From Deltaproteobacteria bacterium (GTDB lineage Bacteria; Desulfobacterota; Desulfobacteria; Desulfobacterales; JAFDCJ01), in contig JAJRVC010000185.1 in the NCBI GenBank assembly GCA_024277475.1, positions 1 through 17,109 on the forward strand: a stretch of 17,109 bases of DNA, read 5' to 3'. Of this stretch, positions 1-9,525 are shown in pieces. Positions within the stretch are counted from its first letter, which is position 1; every line of letters begins with the position of its first letter. A program made the position numbers and the translations under genes. The notes below the pieces were generated by a model. That model searched no databases and was not told the origin of the DNA. It was given only the letters and a program-made list of their open reading frames with translations.

Positions 1-1
1 C

Positions 2-1000
2 AAACGTTCGACTGAAGAAAATGCGCCCTATGCCGTTGCATTTCTGGATTTGAATATGCCGCCGGGACCGGATGGCCAATGGACTGCTGAACAAATACAA
101 AGATTGGATTCGAGTATTAACATTGTGGTGGTTACCGGTTACCGCACCACCCATAATAGTGAACTGGTGAACCGAGGCAATATTTCAGATAAACTACTTT
201 ATTTGCAAAAGCCTTTTCATTACCAGGAAATTATTCAATTTGCCACGGCTTTGAGCGCCAAATGGAAGGCGGAGAGACAGCTTCTGGTGCTACATTCCGA
301 TCTGGAAGCCCTGGTTGAAAAGAGAACTGCGGAACTGGTGCAATCCAACAAGCTGCTGAAAATTGAAATCGAAAATGGCAAGCGGATGCAATTGGAGCTT
401 CAACACAGCTTTGAAGATTTAAAAAAAGTGATGAACTCTACTGTTCAGGCTATCACAACGACTATTGAAAAGCGGGATCCGTATACATCCGGGCATCAAC
501 AGAGAGTGGCCGACCTGAGTCGAATCATCGCGCGGGAAATCGGACTTTCGGAAAATGAAATTGAGGGGATTTATATTGCAGCGGCCATACACGATATCGG
601 CAAAATATCCCTGCCGGCAGAAATTCTATCCAAACCGGTGCAATTGTCCGACATTGAGGTTAGTTTGATACAAGCCCACTCACAAACCGGTTACGATATT
701 TTGAAAGGTATTAAATTTCCCTGGCCCATTGCCGAAATTGTTCTACAACACCATGAAAGACTTGACGGGTCCGGCTATCCACGGGGTCTTGCCGGCGATG
801 ATATTTTCATGGCGGCTCGCATCATAGGCGTCGCTGATGTGGTGGAGACCATGGCATCCCATCGTCCTTATCGACCCTCCATGGGAATTGACAAAGCCCT
901 TGAGGAAATTACCCAAAACAAGGGCGTACTCTATGCCCCCCTGGTCGTTGACGCCTGCCTGAGAATTTTCAATGAAAAAGAATTTCAACTACCGAGTTAA
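2..1000 (+). CDS. Receiver-HD-GYP response regulator, 5'-truncated by window edge
   Basis: Probable cytoplasmic cyclic-di-GMP phosphodiesterase under two-component control. The frame is open to the left edge, so the start lies outside; the first visible ATG/TTG codons are internal. The first ~75 visible residues are the back half of a CheY-like receiver: a phospho-acceptor Asp in AFLDLNMPPGPDG, the VVVTGY strand, and the conserved Lys-Pro of LQKPF. A coiled-coil linker rich in Glu/Lys/Leu follows (around LEALVEKRTAEL). The C-terminal two-thirds is a complete HD-GYP domain: AAAIHDIGK supplies the HD pair, HSQTGYDIL a further metal ligand, and HHERLDGSGYP the HHE and GYP signatures. All motifs needed for hydrolysis are present, so it should be active. 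No sensor partner is visible. What it controls is unknown. Confidence 0.93.
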   Translation, partial: KRSTEENAPYAVAFLDLNMPPGPDGQWTAEQIQRLDSSINIVVVTGYRTTHNSELVNRGNISDKLLYLQKPFHYQEIIQFATALSAKWKAERQLLVLHSDLEALVEKRTAELVQSNKLLKIEIENGKRMQLELQHSFEDLKKVMNSTVQAITTTIEKRDPYTSGHQQRVADLSRIIAREIGLSENEIEGIYIAAAIHDIGKISLPAEILSKPVQLSDIEVSLIQAHSQTGYDILKGIKFPWPIAEIVLQHHERLDGSGYPRGLAGDDIFMAARIIGVADVVETMASHRPYRPSMGIDKALEEITQNKGVLYAPLVVDACLRIFNEKEFQLPS

Positions 1001-1205
1001 ATGTGAATGGCATCCTATCCATACGCGGCTAATACTGGTTTATAGTGATATTTTTTCTGTACAGGAAAATTCGGTTAGTCAAGATATTGCTATGGGGCCG
1101 GATTGAGAGGAATTGGTTGGCCGCTTCGGCTCATAGATAGGGTTACGCACCGGTATTGGGGGGTTGTTCGAAATACTATAGTAGGATGAGAGAATCGCGG
1201 GAATT

Positions 1206-1282
1206 TGGTCGGGACGGCAAGATTTGAACTTGCGACCCCAGCGTCCCGAACGCTGTGCTCTACCAGACTGAGCCACGTCCCG
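1206..1282 (-). tRNA. tRNA-Pro (anticodon CGG), CCA encoded
   Basis: Read on the minus strand, this folds as a complete cloverleaf. The acceptor stem is CGGGACG with CGTCCCG. The D arm is GCTC/GAGC around AGTCTGGTA. The anticodon stem is CAGCG/CGCTG with loop TTCGGGA, giving anticodon CGG for proline codon CCG. The T arm is GCAAG/CTTGC with loop TTCAAAT. The discriminator A is followed by a genomically encoded CCA (1206-1208). The body strongly resembles bacterial tRNA-Pro in the D and T arms. It has its own promoter just upstream. Confidence 0.95.
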
Positions 1283-1294
1283 ACTTAGGGGACA

Positions 1295-1323
1295 CTTGTA
1301 TTCCTTTTGTGGAAAATTGTCAA
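1295..1323 (-). promoter_or_regulatory. Sigma-70 promoter of tRNA-Pro
   Basis: On the minus strand there is a perfect -35 hexamer TTGACA (1318-1323), a 17-nt spacer, and a -10-like TACAAG (1295-1300; 4 of 6 to TATAAT). It lies 12 nt before the first base of the mature tRNA-Pro, a typical distance for a short 5' leader. Confidence 0.7.
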
Positions 1324-1554
1324 TCAAAATTGTAGCTAAATTTGAGTTGGAATATACAATGTCAATAGTCCGTGGTCAGTTGTATGTTGGGAAAGGGAGT
1401 GTATCAATACTATGATTTTTATGACAATTTTCGATTCCCAACGGGCAACACTCCACAGACAACAAACATAAGCCCTTAGTCCCTTACTATGCCGCTGTTG
1501 CTCGAATTGCCGACTTCCTTGGACGTGGTAATACTATTTACCGGAATTGGACGC

Positions 1555-2862
<1,308 letters not shown>

Positions 2863-2867
2863 TCAAC

Positions 2868-2923
2868 GCCTGCTTCAGGCTTCACTCTGCGAGCTACGAC
2901 CCGACAGGTCGCTCGAGTCGCAG
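2868..2923. repeat. Dispersed palindromic repeat, copy A
   Basis: A hairpin-rich stretch: GCCTG-CTT-CAGGC first, then CTGCGAGC ... GCTCGAGTCGCAG arms enclosing GACC-CGACA-GGTC. Its core CTGCGAGCTACGAC recurs, with near-identical left flank, at 10168-10211 and in shortened form at 9951-9979. On the other strand the core contains GTAG, the tetranucleotide found beside many REP palindromes. Position: leader side of purA. Confidence 0.6.
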
Positions 2924-3182
2924 AGATCACAAAGCATTTTTTTTTCAGCTGAGCCCGCTAAAGAGCAGCGGGATCTAAACAAGGGCAGAAAACTAAAAAT
3001 ACACATCTTTCTATCAACAGTATTGTGTCCTACTAATTTCAGAAGGTTACGCGTAAACAAATTTTCATGTTTGAGATGGTTGTCCTTCCTGTCCGCTGGT
3101 ATTTTTGGAGGATCAACGGCAAAGAATAAGAAAAAATATTTTTACTTGACTTTCCCCAGATTAACTCTGCGGTGAAAACAAT
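2924..3182. other. Spacer between purA and tadA
   Basis: With copy A of the repeat this makes a 338-bp interval without a gene. I see no long ORF with family similarity. It should hold the purA promoter and leader (minus strand), but no candidate -35/-10 pair is convincing. The end near 3130-3150 is AT-rich, just downstream of tadA, without a GC stem that would make a clear terminator. Confidence 0.5.
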
Positions 3183-3734
<552 letters not shown>

Positions 3735-3761
3735 TCATGCAAACCTGAATCAACAAATCCA

Positions 3762-3790
3762 TTGACATCCAGATCACTTTAGCTTATGTT
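3762..3790 (+). promoter_or_regulatory. Sigma-70 promoter of tRNA-Arg
   Basis: Perfect -35 TTGACA (3762-3767), 17-nt spacer, then -10-like TATGTT (3785-3790; 4 of 6 to TATAAT). The predicted transcription start is about 20 nt before the mature tRNA-Arg. The architecture copies that of the tRNA-Pro promoter (same -35, same spacer). Confidence 0.72.
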
Positions 3791-3818
3791 CCACCTAAAT
3801 TTCAAATAGTTTTCTTAT

Positions 3819-3896
3819 GCGCCAGTAGCTCAGCCCGGATAGAGCGCCGGACTACGAATCCGTAGGCCGCAGGTTCAAATCCTGCCTGGCGCACCA
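3819..3896 (+). tRNA. tRNA-Arg (anticodon ACG), CCA encoded
   Basis: Complete cloverleaf: acceptor GCGCCAG/CTGGCGC, D arm GCTC/GAGC, anticodon stem CCGGA/TCCGT with loop CTACGAA (anticodon ACG), T arm GCAGG/CCTGC with loop TTCAAAT, discriminator A and encoded CCA (3894-3896). The loop CTACGAA is that of bacterial tRNA-Arg(ACG), whose A34 is converted to inosine by TadA. The first anticodon-stem pair (27-43) is a C-U mismatch; the other four pairs are good, so the gene should still be functional. Confidence 0.96.
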
Positions 3897-3910
3897 GTAA
3901 TTTCAAGCAT

Positions 3911-3938
3911 TTACGATATTTTCGTGAGTGTTTTTTTT
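3911..3938 (+). terminator. Probable Rho-independent terminator of tRNA-Arg
   Basis: TTACGA and TCGTGA form a 6-bp stem (one G-U) around a 5-nt TATTT loop. GTG and then eight T (3931-3938) follow. It lies 14 nt after the tRNA CCA end on the transcribed strand. The stem is weak in GC, so confidence is moderate. Confidence 0.5.
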
Positions 3939-3979
3939 GCTTTAATAAGTCCAAAAGCGGGCATAATGTATAATAGGTA

Positions 3980-4498
3980 TCATTTTAACTTGCTGATCTT
4001 GTGACTTAATTTGTTGAAGACCGGAGGATTTTTTATCCACTGTCCCCCGCAACAGCGTTGGAGGATACGACATGATGTACGTAAAAAAATCCGGAAAGTG
4101 GCGGTAGGAACTGTGAAGAAATCGATTGAAACTACGCTCGACATGTGATTTTTCAAGAACGTCCGCCACGTCTGGGATGGAGGCGGCTTGGGAACCCGAT
4201 GATGCGTCAGATTGGAAACTGTTCGCTCGGAGATCTTGATTCCCAACTTGAGCAGCTCACCATGAATTCTGGGCGTACCCCGGAAACGACAAAGCGTAAT
4301 CCAGAAAAGACGGTCTTTTGCTCGAATTTGATGCCGTTTCTTATGACGTTTCCAGATGGCCAACTGCTGGCGGAGCGCAAGGCTTTCCAAAGCCAGATCG
4401 GAATCCTTTTGGGGTCTTAAAAGTATATTCAAAATCACGCTCAGAAACATCTTCATCATGAATGCAAACTTTGTAGGCCTGTGTGAAAATGTTAACAA
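3980..4498 (-). pseudogene. Relic of an rve (DDE) integrase-core transposase
   Basis: The opening LALESLALRQQLAIWKRHKK and AKDRLFWITL match the N-terminus of a widespread insertion-sequence transposase with an integrase core (IS3/IS481-like). After ITLCRF the reading frame jumps to RGTPRIHGELLKLGIKISE and QTWRTFLKNH; in intact members I recall, some 60-70 residues (the IVKPETVIRWHR-type segment) lie between. The first catalytic Asp survives in VSIDFFTVPTATFR, but the frame then passes through a T7 run into unrelated sequence, so the second Asp and Glu are gone. No terminal inverted repeats are visible. It is a dead, internally deleted copy directly downstream of tRNA-Arg. Confidence 0.75.
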
Positions 4499-4762
4499 TT
4501 TCAGTAAGGTCGGAATATTTGCGAGCGACGGGCTATGACGATTCGGTTATATCCCCTTTTTCTTTGTGTGCTAACATCTCCCAAAATCATTTCCCCAAGA
4601 CCACATATTGTGCCCGTCAAAGTCAATTTTTTCCAGATAATTGCATCGAAACTTAAAAATAAGTTGAAAATGTGGAATAGAATCCAAATCTTATGGCTCC
4701 TTGTCATGTAAAATAATTGCCCCGGGATTCACTGAAAATCTAATTGAATTTGCATTCTATTA

Positions 4763-4792
4763 TTGAATATGATAAAAATAAAGATATATAAT
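4763..4792 (+). promoter_or_regulatory. Predicted promoter of the DUF433 gene
   Basis: TTGAAT (4763-4768; 4 of 6 to TTGACA), 18-nt spacer and a perfect TATAAT (4787-4792), within a very AT-rich stretch ending 28 nt before the ATG at 4821. Antitoxins commonly bind such sites, but I see no strong operator palindrome. Confidence 0.55.
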
Positions 4793-4820
4793 TTTAATAA
4801 GTTAGTTAATGGAATAGGTC

Positions 4821-5129
4821 ATGACTGAACAAGCTTTGAGAAAAGAGACGACAAGCCATCCTTATATCGTAATAAATAAAGATGTGTGCGGCGGTAGCCC
4901 AATTATCGAGGGAACCCGAACCCGTGTAATTGATATTGCCATTGAATATGAAGTATTGGGTCATTCTCCGGATGAAATTATCAGATCTCGTCCCCACGTT
5001 AGCCTTTATCAGATCCATGATGCTCTTTCCCTTTATTATGAGAACAGAGATGAGTTGGATCAAAAAATCGAACAGGATCAAGAGTTCATTGCGAGATTAA
5101 AGGTGAATTTCCCGTCGAAGATGGTTTGA
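4821..5129 (+). CDS. DUF433 family antitoxin-like protein
   Basis: A 102-aa protein with the DUF433 pattern: HPYIVINKDVCGGSPIIEGT, RTRVIDIAIEYEVLG, SPDEIIRSRPHVSLYQIHDAL and a trailing Tyr-rich helix (LYYENRDELDQ). The family is a winged/helix-turn-helix-like small protein, usually the first gene of a two-gene cassette with a PIN-like DUF5615 protein and inferred to be its antitoxin. Here the reading frame is complete, with a good promoter but only a weak ribosome site (TAGG just ahead of ATG). The partner starts 4 nt after its stop and is broken, so this is now an orphan antitoxin. DNA-binding autoregulation is family knowledge, not visible here. Confidence 0.85.
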   Translation: MTEQALRKETTSHPYIVINKDVCGGSPIIEGTRTRVIDIAIEYEVLGHSPDEIIRSRPHVSLYQIHDALSLYYENRDELDQKIEQDQEFIARLKVNFPSKMV

Positions 5130-5133
5130 GTTT

Positions 5134-5315
5134 ATGGGTGAAATTAGAATCTACACCGAATTGCCGCCCAATGGATTGATGATGGAAGAACACACCACGG
5201 GGTAATTTATTGCCATCAAAACGCGCATGGAATTGGGGATTGTATCCGAAACTTGAAAATACTGGTGACTGTTCTTACTCAAGAAGATATGATCGATCAT
5301 ATTGAATTTTTATGA
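5134..5315 (+). pseudogene. DUF5615 PIN-like toxin with its middle deleted
   Basis: The ATG 4 nt after the antitoxin stop begins MGEIRIYTE, the usual DUF5615 start (IRxYTDE carries the first acidic residue). In that frame a stop soon follows. One frame over, from about 5153, the sequence reads RIAAQWIDDGRTHHGVIYCH and ends TQEDMIDHIEFL before TGA at 5313, the normal DUF5615 C-terminus. The two ends meet near CACCGAATT, so about 60 central codons, including the remaining catalytic acids, are missing and the frame is shifted. The toxin is therefore inactive. This is read by eye from family resemblance. Confidence 0.75.
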
Positions 5316-5352
5316 CTGAAAATCCCCGTATTGACAAAGCAATTGGCGCAAG

Positions 5353-5472
5353 ATGAAAGGAGTTGCCCATATCCGGCGCACCAATGGAAGAGTTTGTTTG
5401 GCCGAGCTTCATTGGTACGAAGCGCACGGAACAGGGAAAAAAGAAATAAAGCGTAAACGATATCCGGAGTAA
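5353..5472 (+). CDS. Small conserved-looking protein with HWYEAHG motif
   Basis: A 39-codon frame starting MKGVAHIRRTNGRVCLAELH and ending in KRKRYPE. The core LHWYEAHGTGKKEIKRKRY resembles a small protein of unknown function that I recall from many bacterial genomes (HWYEAHGxGxKxxKxKRxL). It is basic, has no membrane segment, and holds a single Cys. There is no good ribosome site, and it sits between a broken toxin and a broken transposase, so it may be a leftover cargo gene of the same mobile block. Its function is unknown; the match is from memory only. Confidence 0.5.
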   Translation: MKGVAHIRRTNGRVCLAELHWYEAHGTGKKEIKRKRYPE

Positions 5473-5690
5473 CCTACCCCAAACTCATGACACTTCTTTA
5501 TACGCAAATTGCATAAGCCTCATTACCGGTTCACCCCAAGATGAGAGGTAACCCTAATCAGATCTTGGCTCGCAGAGGGTATCAAATCGGAGATGGACTC
5601 GGTATTAAAATAGACTCAAGATAGAGTTTTACCGCCTTATCGTATCACTCCGTGTGATCAGATTGCATCTCGGCAGTCCCGAACTGCTTT

Positions 5691-6020
5691 TCAGACGACT
5701 TCAGACAATCGCTTCAAAGAGTAAACACCGGATAATCCCTTTACAGGTTTTGGTTTTTTTCATTCTTGGAAATAAAGTGATGCTTGAAACGCAGATACGT
5801 CTTTGAAACAAATTTTTTAGCGCCGATGACTCCGGAATCCGTAAAATAGCGCGTGCGGTATTTGAATCGATCGCTTCGGCTGAGTTCAAACTCTTTTTTT
5901 CCACTCTTTTTCCACCACCGCCTCTTCAATGATCTTGCGTTTACCGCTCCCAGAGCGGTCCACCGCACCGGCTTCATAATCATACCGTCGATAACCCTTC
6001 AGGTATCTATTAGCCGGAAG
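5691..6020 (-). pseudogene. Relic of a RAYT (REP-associated tyrosine) transposase, C-terminal part
   Basis: Three minus-strand frames together give a RAYT/IS200-like C-terminus. Frame one reads GYRRYDYEAG ... GKRKIIEEAVVEKEWKK. After an A7 run the next frame reads KKEFELSRSDRFKYRTRYF and TDSGVIGAKKFVSKTYLRFK. After another A7 run a third frame reads KPVKGLSGVYSLKRLSEVV and stops at 5691. RTRYFTDSGVIG is the diagnostic block of this group's C-terminal tail. The catalytic N-terminal half (HUH histidines and Tyr) is absent. RAYTs move REP palindromes, which may relate to the GTAG-containing repeats elsewhere in the window. Confidence 0.7.
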
Positions 6021-6060
6021 ATTTAAAAATAGGAACCCGGTAGTTACAACGGGTCGTATC

Positions 6061-6495
6061 TCATGATCGGAGTATCTCTAATAAATCAGGGTATTCAAAA
6101 CAATATTTGATACTGGTGTGCCCAACATTGATTCCTACTTTTCTATATTTTAGTCGAAGGCGCCGGAGTGCTTTGGCTATTATCTGCCTGACCCTTTGCC
6201 TACAGACGCCAAATTGTTCACCGATCCTGGTATAAGTCGATCCCGGCTCTCCAAACAGTTCAAAATACTGTATTATTGCACACTTTTCTCTTTCATTAAG
6301 CTCCATAACGAATTTGATTAGCTGGGCGGTCAGTTCTTTCATGATCAGGAGGTCTTCAGGCGTCGGAGTCTCTTTCACGCCGCCACAAAGCGTACGGAGC
6401 GTAAACGGAAACGGTTTTTCAGGCTTGCTGTTATTTTTGTTAGGTTTCAGCATAGCCTGCTCAAAATACTTGAAATCGTCAAGGCAAGAGCACAA
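6061..6495 (-). CDS. Sigma-70 region-4 HTH domain protein, probable C-terminal remnant of a helicase
   Basis: A 144-aa frame whose second half is a sigma-70 region 4: LNEREKCAIIQYFELFG, then TYTRIGEQFGVCRQRVRQII followed by AKALRRLRLKYRK, the helix-turn-helix that in sigma factors contacts the -35 element. Region 2 is absent, so it is not a complete sigma factor. The first half (CSCLDDFKYFEQAML ... TLRTLCGGVKETPTPEDLL) is not recognised. The start drawn is a TTG without a clear ribosome site; in-frame codons run back without a break to the TGA at 6532 that ends the helicase relic. I think it is the C-terminal domain of that decayed protein, though independent expression cannot be excluded. 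Confidence 0.65.
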   Translation of the reverse strand: MCSCLDDFKYFEQAMLKPNKNNSKPEKPFPFTLRTLCGGVKETPTPEDLLIMKELTAQLIKFVMELNEREKCAIIQYFELFGEPGSTYTRIGEQFGVCRQRVRQIIAKALRRLRLKYRKVGINVGHTSIKYCFEYPDLLEILRS

Positions 6496-6531
6496 AAGTT
6501 CGTCTCTGGGACCACCGTTTTTATCTATGAT

Positions 6532-7285
6532 TCAGCCCTCTATGAGAACTCCCATCTGGATCAAGGTGTCAATACGGTTGCGAGTAAAGCCGGAAAGAAG
6601 CCGCTCCCGCTCATCTTTTGTCGTTTCGCCGAGAATAAGTCCCGGTTTAGGCCTTCCTTTAGACCGATGCTTAATCAGGTACTTCCAGAGATCATAGGTC
6701 TGTTGCCTTGATGTACAGGAAATGAGGGCAGGTATGTGTATGTTGGAATTCTGGCAACGGAATACCTGGACGGCCTTGAAAAATGGTGAGCTTGACATGA
6801 GTCGATCTAACATTTCCTGCTCGAAATCGCCGGCCACAAAACGCACAGTGGAGGCATTTGCATCGACTTCGACCACCCACATCCTTGTTGGTGCCAAAAG
6901 TTCCATTGCAAACGCCTCTGCTAAATCTATCTCATGTATGAGATCCGGAAAGAAACGCTGAAGCCTGTGCTCCTCATTATAATCCGGCGTCGCCGTAAGT
7001 GCGATTCGGATTGCCTTTCGGTCAAAAGCCTGACGCAAAGCCTTCATGCGCAATTCCGTCATCGCATGGTGGGCTTCATCGAGAAATACGAGGGAGGAGT
7101 CGCGGATTGCATCCGGTAATATGCCCCTGGGCATGTGTCTTTGCAGACTGGCGTAAGTCGTAATATTGACGCCGTTATTAATAGCATCCCTCAATTCGCT
7201 GTAATGAACACCGACCGGAACTTCAGGCATCTGGGAACGAAGCTCAATCGATACCTGACCGGGTATCGAACGATCACAGGCTCCA
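6532..7285 (-). pseudogene. SF2 DEAH-type helicase remnant lacking both ends
   Basis: The middle of a superfamily 2 helicase: VFLDEAHHAMTELRMKALR (motif II, DEAH), IRIALTATPDYNEEHRLQRF (motif III, TATP), then ISCTSRQQTYDLWKYL and GETTKDERERLLSGF leading to DTLIQMGVLIEG (start of motif V). Motif I (Walker A) should lie upstream, but the neighbouring oxygenase begins there: 7291 is its stop codon. Remnants of motif Ia (PVIVRYPVR, one frame off) end near 7285. At the other end the frame meets TGA exactly where GWxSPRC-type sequence would be expected, so motif VI is missing. ATP hydrolysis is impossible. The longest clean frame runs 7230 to 6532. Confidence 0.75.
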
Positions 7286-7290
7286 AGTCG

Positions 7291-9525
7291 CTAACCGATC
7301 TTCTCCTCCAGTGTCTTGAGGCGTGTCAGATTCTTTTTGTCTCGCTCATGGATTTGGCGGGCAGCGTCGTAAGATGCGGTGGTTTTTGTGCAGACTAAAG
7401 TATAGGGACTGCCGCGGCGTTCAGTGACGTGCGTCAGGTCGCACTTGTCACGCGCGATGATCTGATGGAGATGCCGGCGGCGGTCTTTCCGTACGGGAAA
7501 ACGGTGAACGGACTCATCGGCCTTGGCCAAAAAACTGGCCAATTCGCGGCAGTCGCTACATCTGCATGAGAGCTTGGCGGGGCGCCGGTAGTCGGCGGGT
7601 TTTTGCGGGACCTGTGCGACGCGCGATTCGAGCGCAGATCGGCACTCCGCAATCCACCGCGAGATTGCGCCATGAGGCTCGGCCAGCTTCCTCACCAGCC
7701 ACGATTCAAGGACGAAGATCGCGGCGAGATGCGAGTCGGTCAAGTCGTACTTGTCGTCGCGCGAGAGAACGTGCTCGATCAGGCTGGCCAGCGGCCGGTC
7801 AGCAGCGACGGCAAGCATCGATTTCACCAGTGAACCGAGCAGTGCGGACCGATTTACGCGAGCGATACGCCAATCATTTTCCGTCGATTGGTCGTCAAAC
7901 ATGACCAGTGATGCCACCGTCCGGTCGGCCAAACGCCGGCACAGCCCGATGCGCTCGGCGCTCTTGTCGCGGTTCAGGCAAAGGATCTGCAGCAGCGCGG
8001 CATTGCGGGAGATCGTCGCCGTGGAAGCGGCGCTGATCACGGCCGTCAACTCCGCTTCAAAACTGGGCCAACCGTGACGCCTGCAGAACGCGGGGAATGA
8101 CTTGTCAAGGCTGACTCCGCCATCTCGCGGCATTACGTTCGCCAAAAAGCGGCGAACCATTTTAGGATCATCCAACTGCTGAAGCAGCGATGGGAAAACC
8201 GAACGGTCGGTTTCGTCGGACGTGTCATCCCAGGAATATCCGCGGCGCTTCGGTTGCCAGGACTCGATAATGGCGGCGGCAAAATCTCGGCATGTCTCCC
8301 GTTGCTCCTCCCGGGCGACTTTCGGGGCATGCTTGAGTTTCGCGATCATGGTGGTCAGACCGCCGATGGCAGCGTCGGTGCCTGCGCCGCACAATACGTC
8401 GAAGTGCCTTTCGTGCGGCCAGATCACCACCGCCGCCCGATGATACCAACGCTCTAGCGTCATACCGGCATTGCCCGTGTAGCCCTCGAATTCCTCGTCG
8501 CTCGGATCCCATTCCGCGAGCGCTTGATCGGAAACAATCTCGTTCTCGTTCAATTGAATCTTACCGAGCGCCACCTTGTTGCCCATACGGTCTGACCAAT
8601 AGCTGATCGAAAGACTCTCGTCATAGATCTCGCCCATCTCGTATTCACTCGCGTTTTCTTCATATTCGTCTTCTTCTTCGTCCTCATCGTACCAACGGCG
8701 ACGGCCGGAGCGATATCGCGAATACTCGTAATCTCCGCCTTCGGCCGACCCAGACTGCCAAAGAGTAACCAGGGCCAAGTGTGCTACCCAGCCGGCCTGC
8801 TCACCCGCTTCGAATAACACCTCGGCGCGGGCTCGATCGACGCCCTTGAGCGTGTCCATTATCAAACCATCCTGCGTGTAGTGATGATCGAGTATGACGG
8901 CCAGTTTTTCGTGGGCCTCATCCTTGCGTCCTTCTTGGAGTATCTTGGCAATGGCCGCGATGGCTGAGCCGATAGTCGGCGCAGTGATGCCCTTCTTTCC
9001 CCGCAATTTGGCCAGTGTCAGGTTGTAGACCAGGCATAGCCGATTGCCGCTGCGCACCGGCCGGACTTCGTGCTCACAATCGGCATAGAACGCGGCATAA
9101 CTCAGTTCATATCCAGACGCAGCTCCAGAGTAGGCAATCTCGTGACGCGAGCCATCGTGCGATACAATAAGCTCGCCCCCTTCGTATACCGACGGCAGGC
9201 CGACCACCAGGGTAGCCACCATCCGATCCAGCTTTTCGCCGTCGCGATGGGGCAGAAAGAATCCTCCCTTTTCGTACAGAAGCAGCTTATATAGGTGAGC
9301 AGTCAGCTTGTGATTCTCAAGTCCCAACGCCTGTTGCACGGTGCCAACGATGGTCGCGAGCAGTGCCTCCCACTTCGGGTTGGTCAACTGAAATTCTTCG
9401 GGGTCGAGTTCCCAGGTGCGTCGCACATCGAGGTCGATCACCGTTTCCATGCCCTTACCGTACGGCGCTTGGTGGCAAAGTTTGACCAACTTGCGAGCCT
9501 GGGCTTTGCCAAGTGGCAACCTCAC
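7291..9525 (-). CDS. Large 2-oxoglutarate/Fe(II)-dependent oxygenase (prolyl-4-hydroxylase-like)
   Basis: The N-terminal ~170 residues carry a 2OG-Fe(II) oxygenase core. LPHRDGEKLDR gives metal ligands His93 and Asp95, CEHEVRPVRSG gives His152, and NRLCLVYNL gives Arg162 for the 2-oxoglutarate carboxylate. The rest (to residue 744) is a long helical region of unknown role with a very acidic stretch (~280-300) and a C-terminal Cys cluster (CRCSDC, Cys654/656/659, with further Cys near 695 and 712), possibly metal-binding. The substrate is unknown; the related P4H-like fold hydroxylates proteins. The frame begins with GTG at 9525 behind a GAGGGG, but the family N-terminus is found upstream in another frame (9522-9667), so one base seems lost here. 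The gene is clearly GC-richer than its AT-rich left neighbours, suggesting separate acquisition. Confidence 0.85.
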   Translation of the reverse strand: MRLPLGKAQARKLVKLCHQAPYGKGMETVIDLDVRRTWELDPEEFQLTNPKWEALLATIVGTVQQALGLENHKLTAHLYKLLLYEKGGFFLPHRDGEKLDRMVATLVVGLPSVYEGGELIVSHDGSRHEIAYSGAASGYELSYAAFYADCEHEVRPVRSGNRLCLVYNLTLAKLRGKKGITAPTIGSAIAAIAKILQEGRKDEAHEKLAVILDHHYTQDGLIMDTLKGVDRARAEVLFEAGEQAGWVAHLALVTLWQSGSAEGGDYEYSRYRSGRRRWYDEDEEEDEYEENASEYEMGEIYDESLSISYWSDRMGNKVALGKIQLNENEIVSDQALAEWDPSDEEFEGYTGNAGMTLERWYHRAAVVIWPHERHFDVLCGAGTDAAIGGLTTMIAKLKHAPKVAREEQRETCRDFAAAIIESWQPKRRGYSWDDTSDETDRSVFPSLLQQLDDPKMVRRFLANVMPRDGGVSLDKSFPAFCRRHGWPSFEAELTAVISAASTATISRNAALLQILCLNRDKSAERIGLCRRLADRTVASLVMFDDQSTENDWRIARVNRSALLGSLVKSMLAVAADRPLASLIEHVLSRDDKYDLTDSHLAAIFVLESWLVRKLAEPHGAISRWIAECRSALESRVAQVPQKPADYRRPAKLSCRCSDCRELASFLAKADESVHRFPVRKDRRRHLHQIIARDKCDLTHVTERRGSPYTLVCTKTTASYDAARQIHERDKKNLTRLKTLEEKIG

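Noticed and set aside
4501..4707. Minus-strand frame of 68 codons upstream of the transposase relic.
   Set aside because: No recognisable motif, no ribosome site, and low-complexity composition; treated as noise in the ~260-bp gene-free stretch 4499-4762.
5374..5384. GGCGCACCA matches the 3' end of tRNA-Arg (possible att site of an island).
   Set aside because: Only 9 bases match and they lie inside the small HWYEAHG frame; the T-arm side of the tRNA is not repeated, so chance is likelier.
5473..5690. Possible further gene relic between the HWYEAHG frame and the RAYT tail.
   Set aside because: Translated all ways by eye, nothing recognisable; only a weak short hairpin near 5640-5660.
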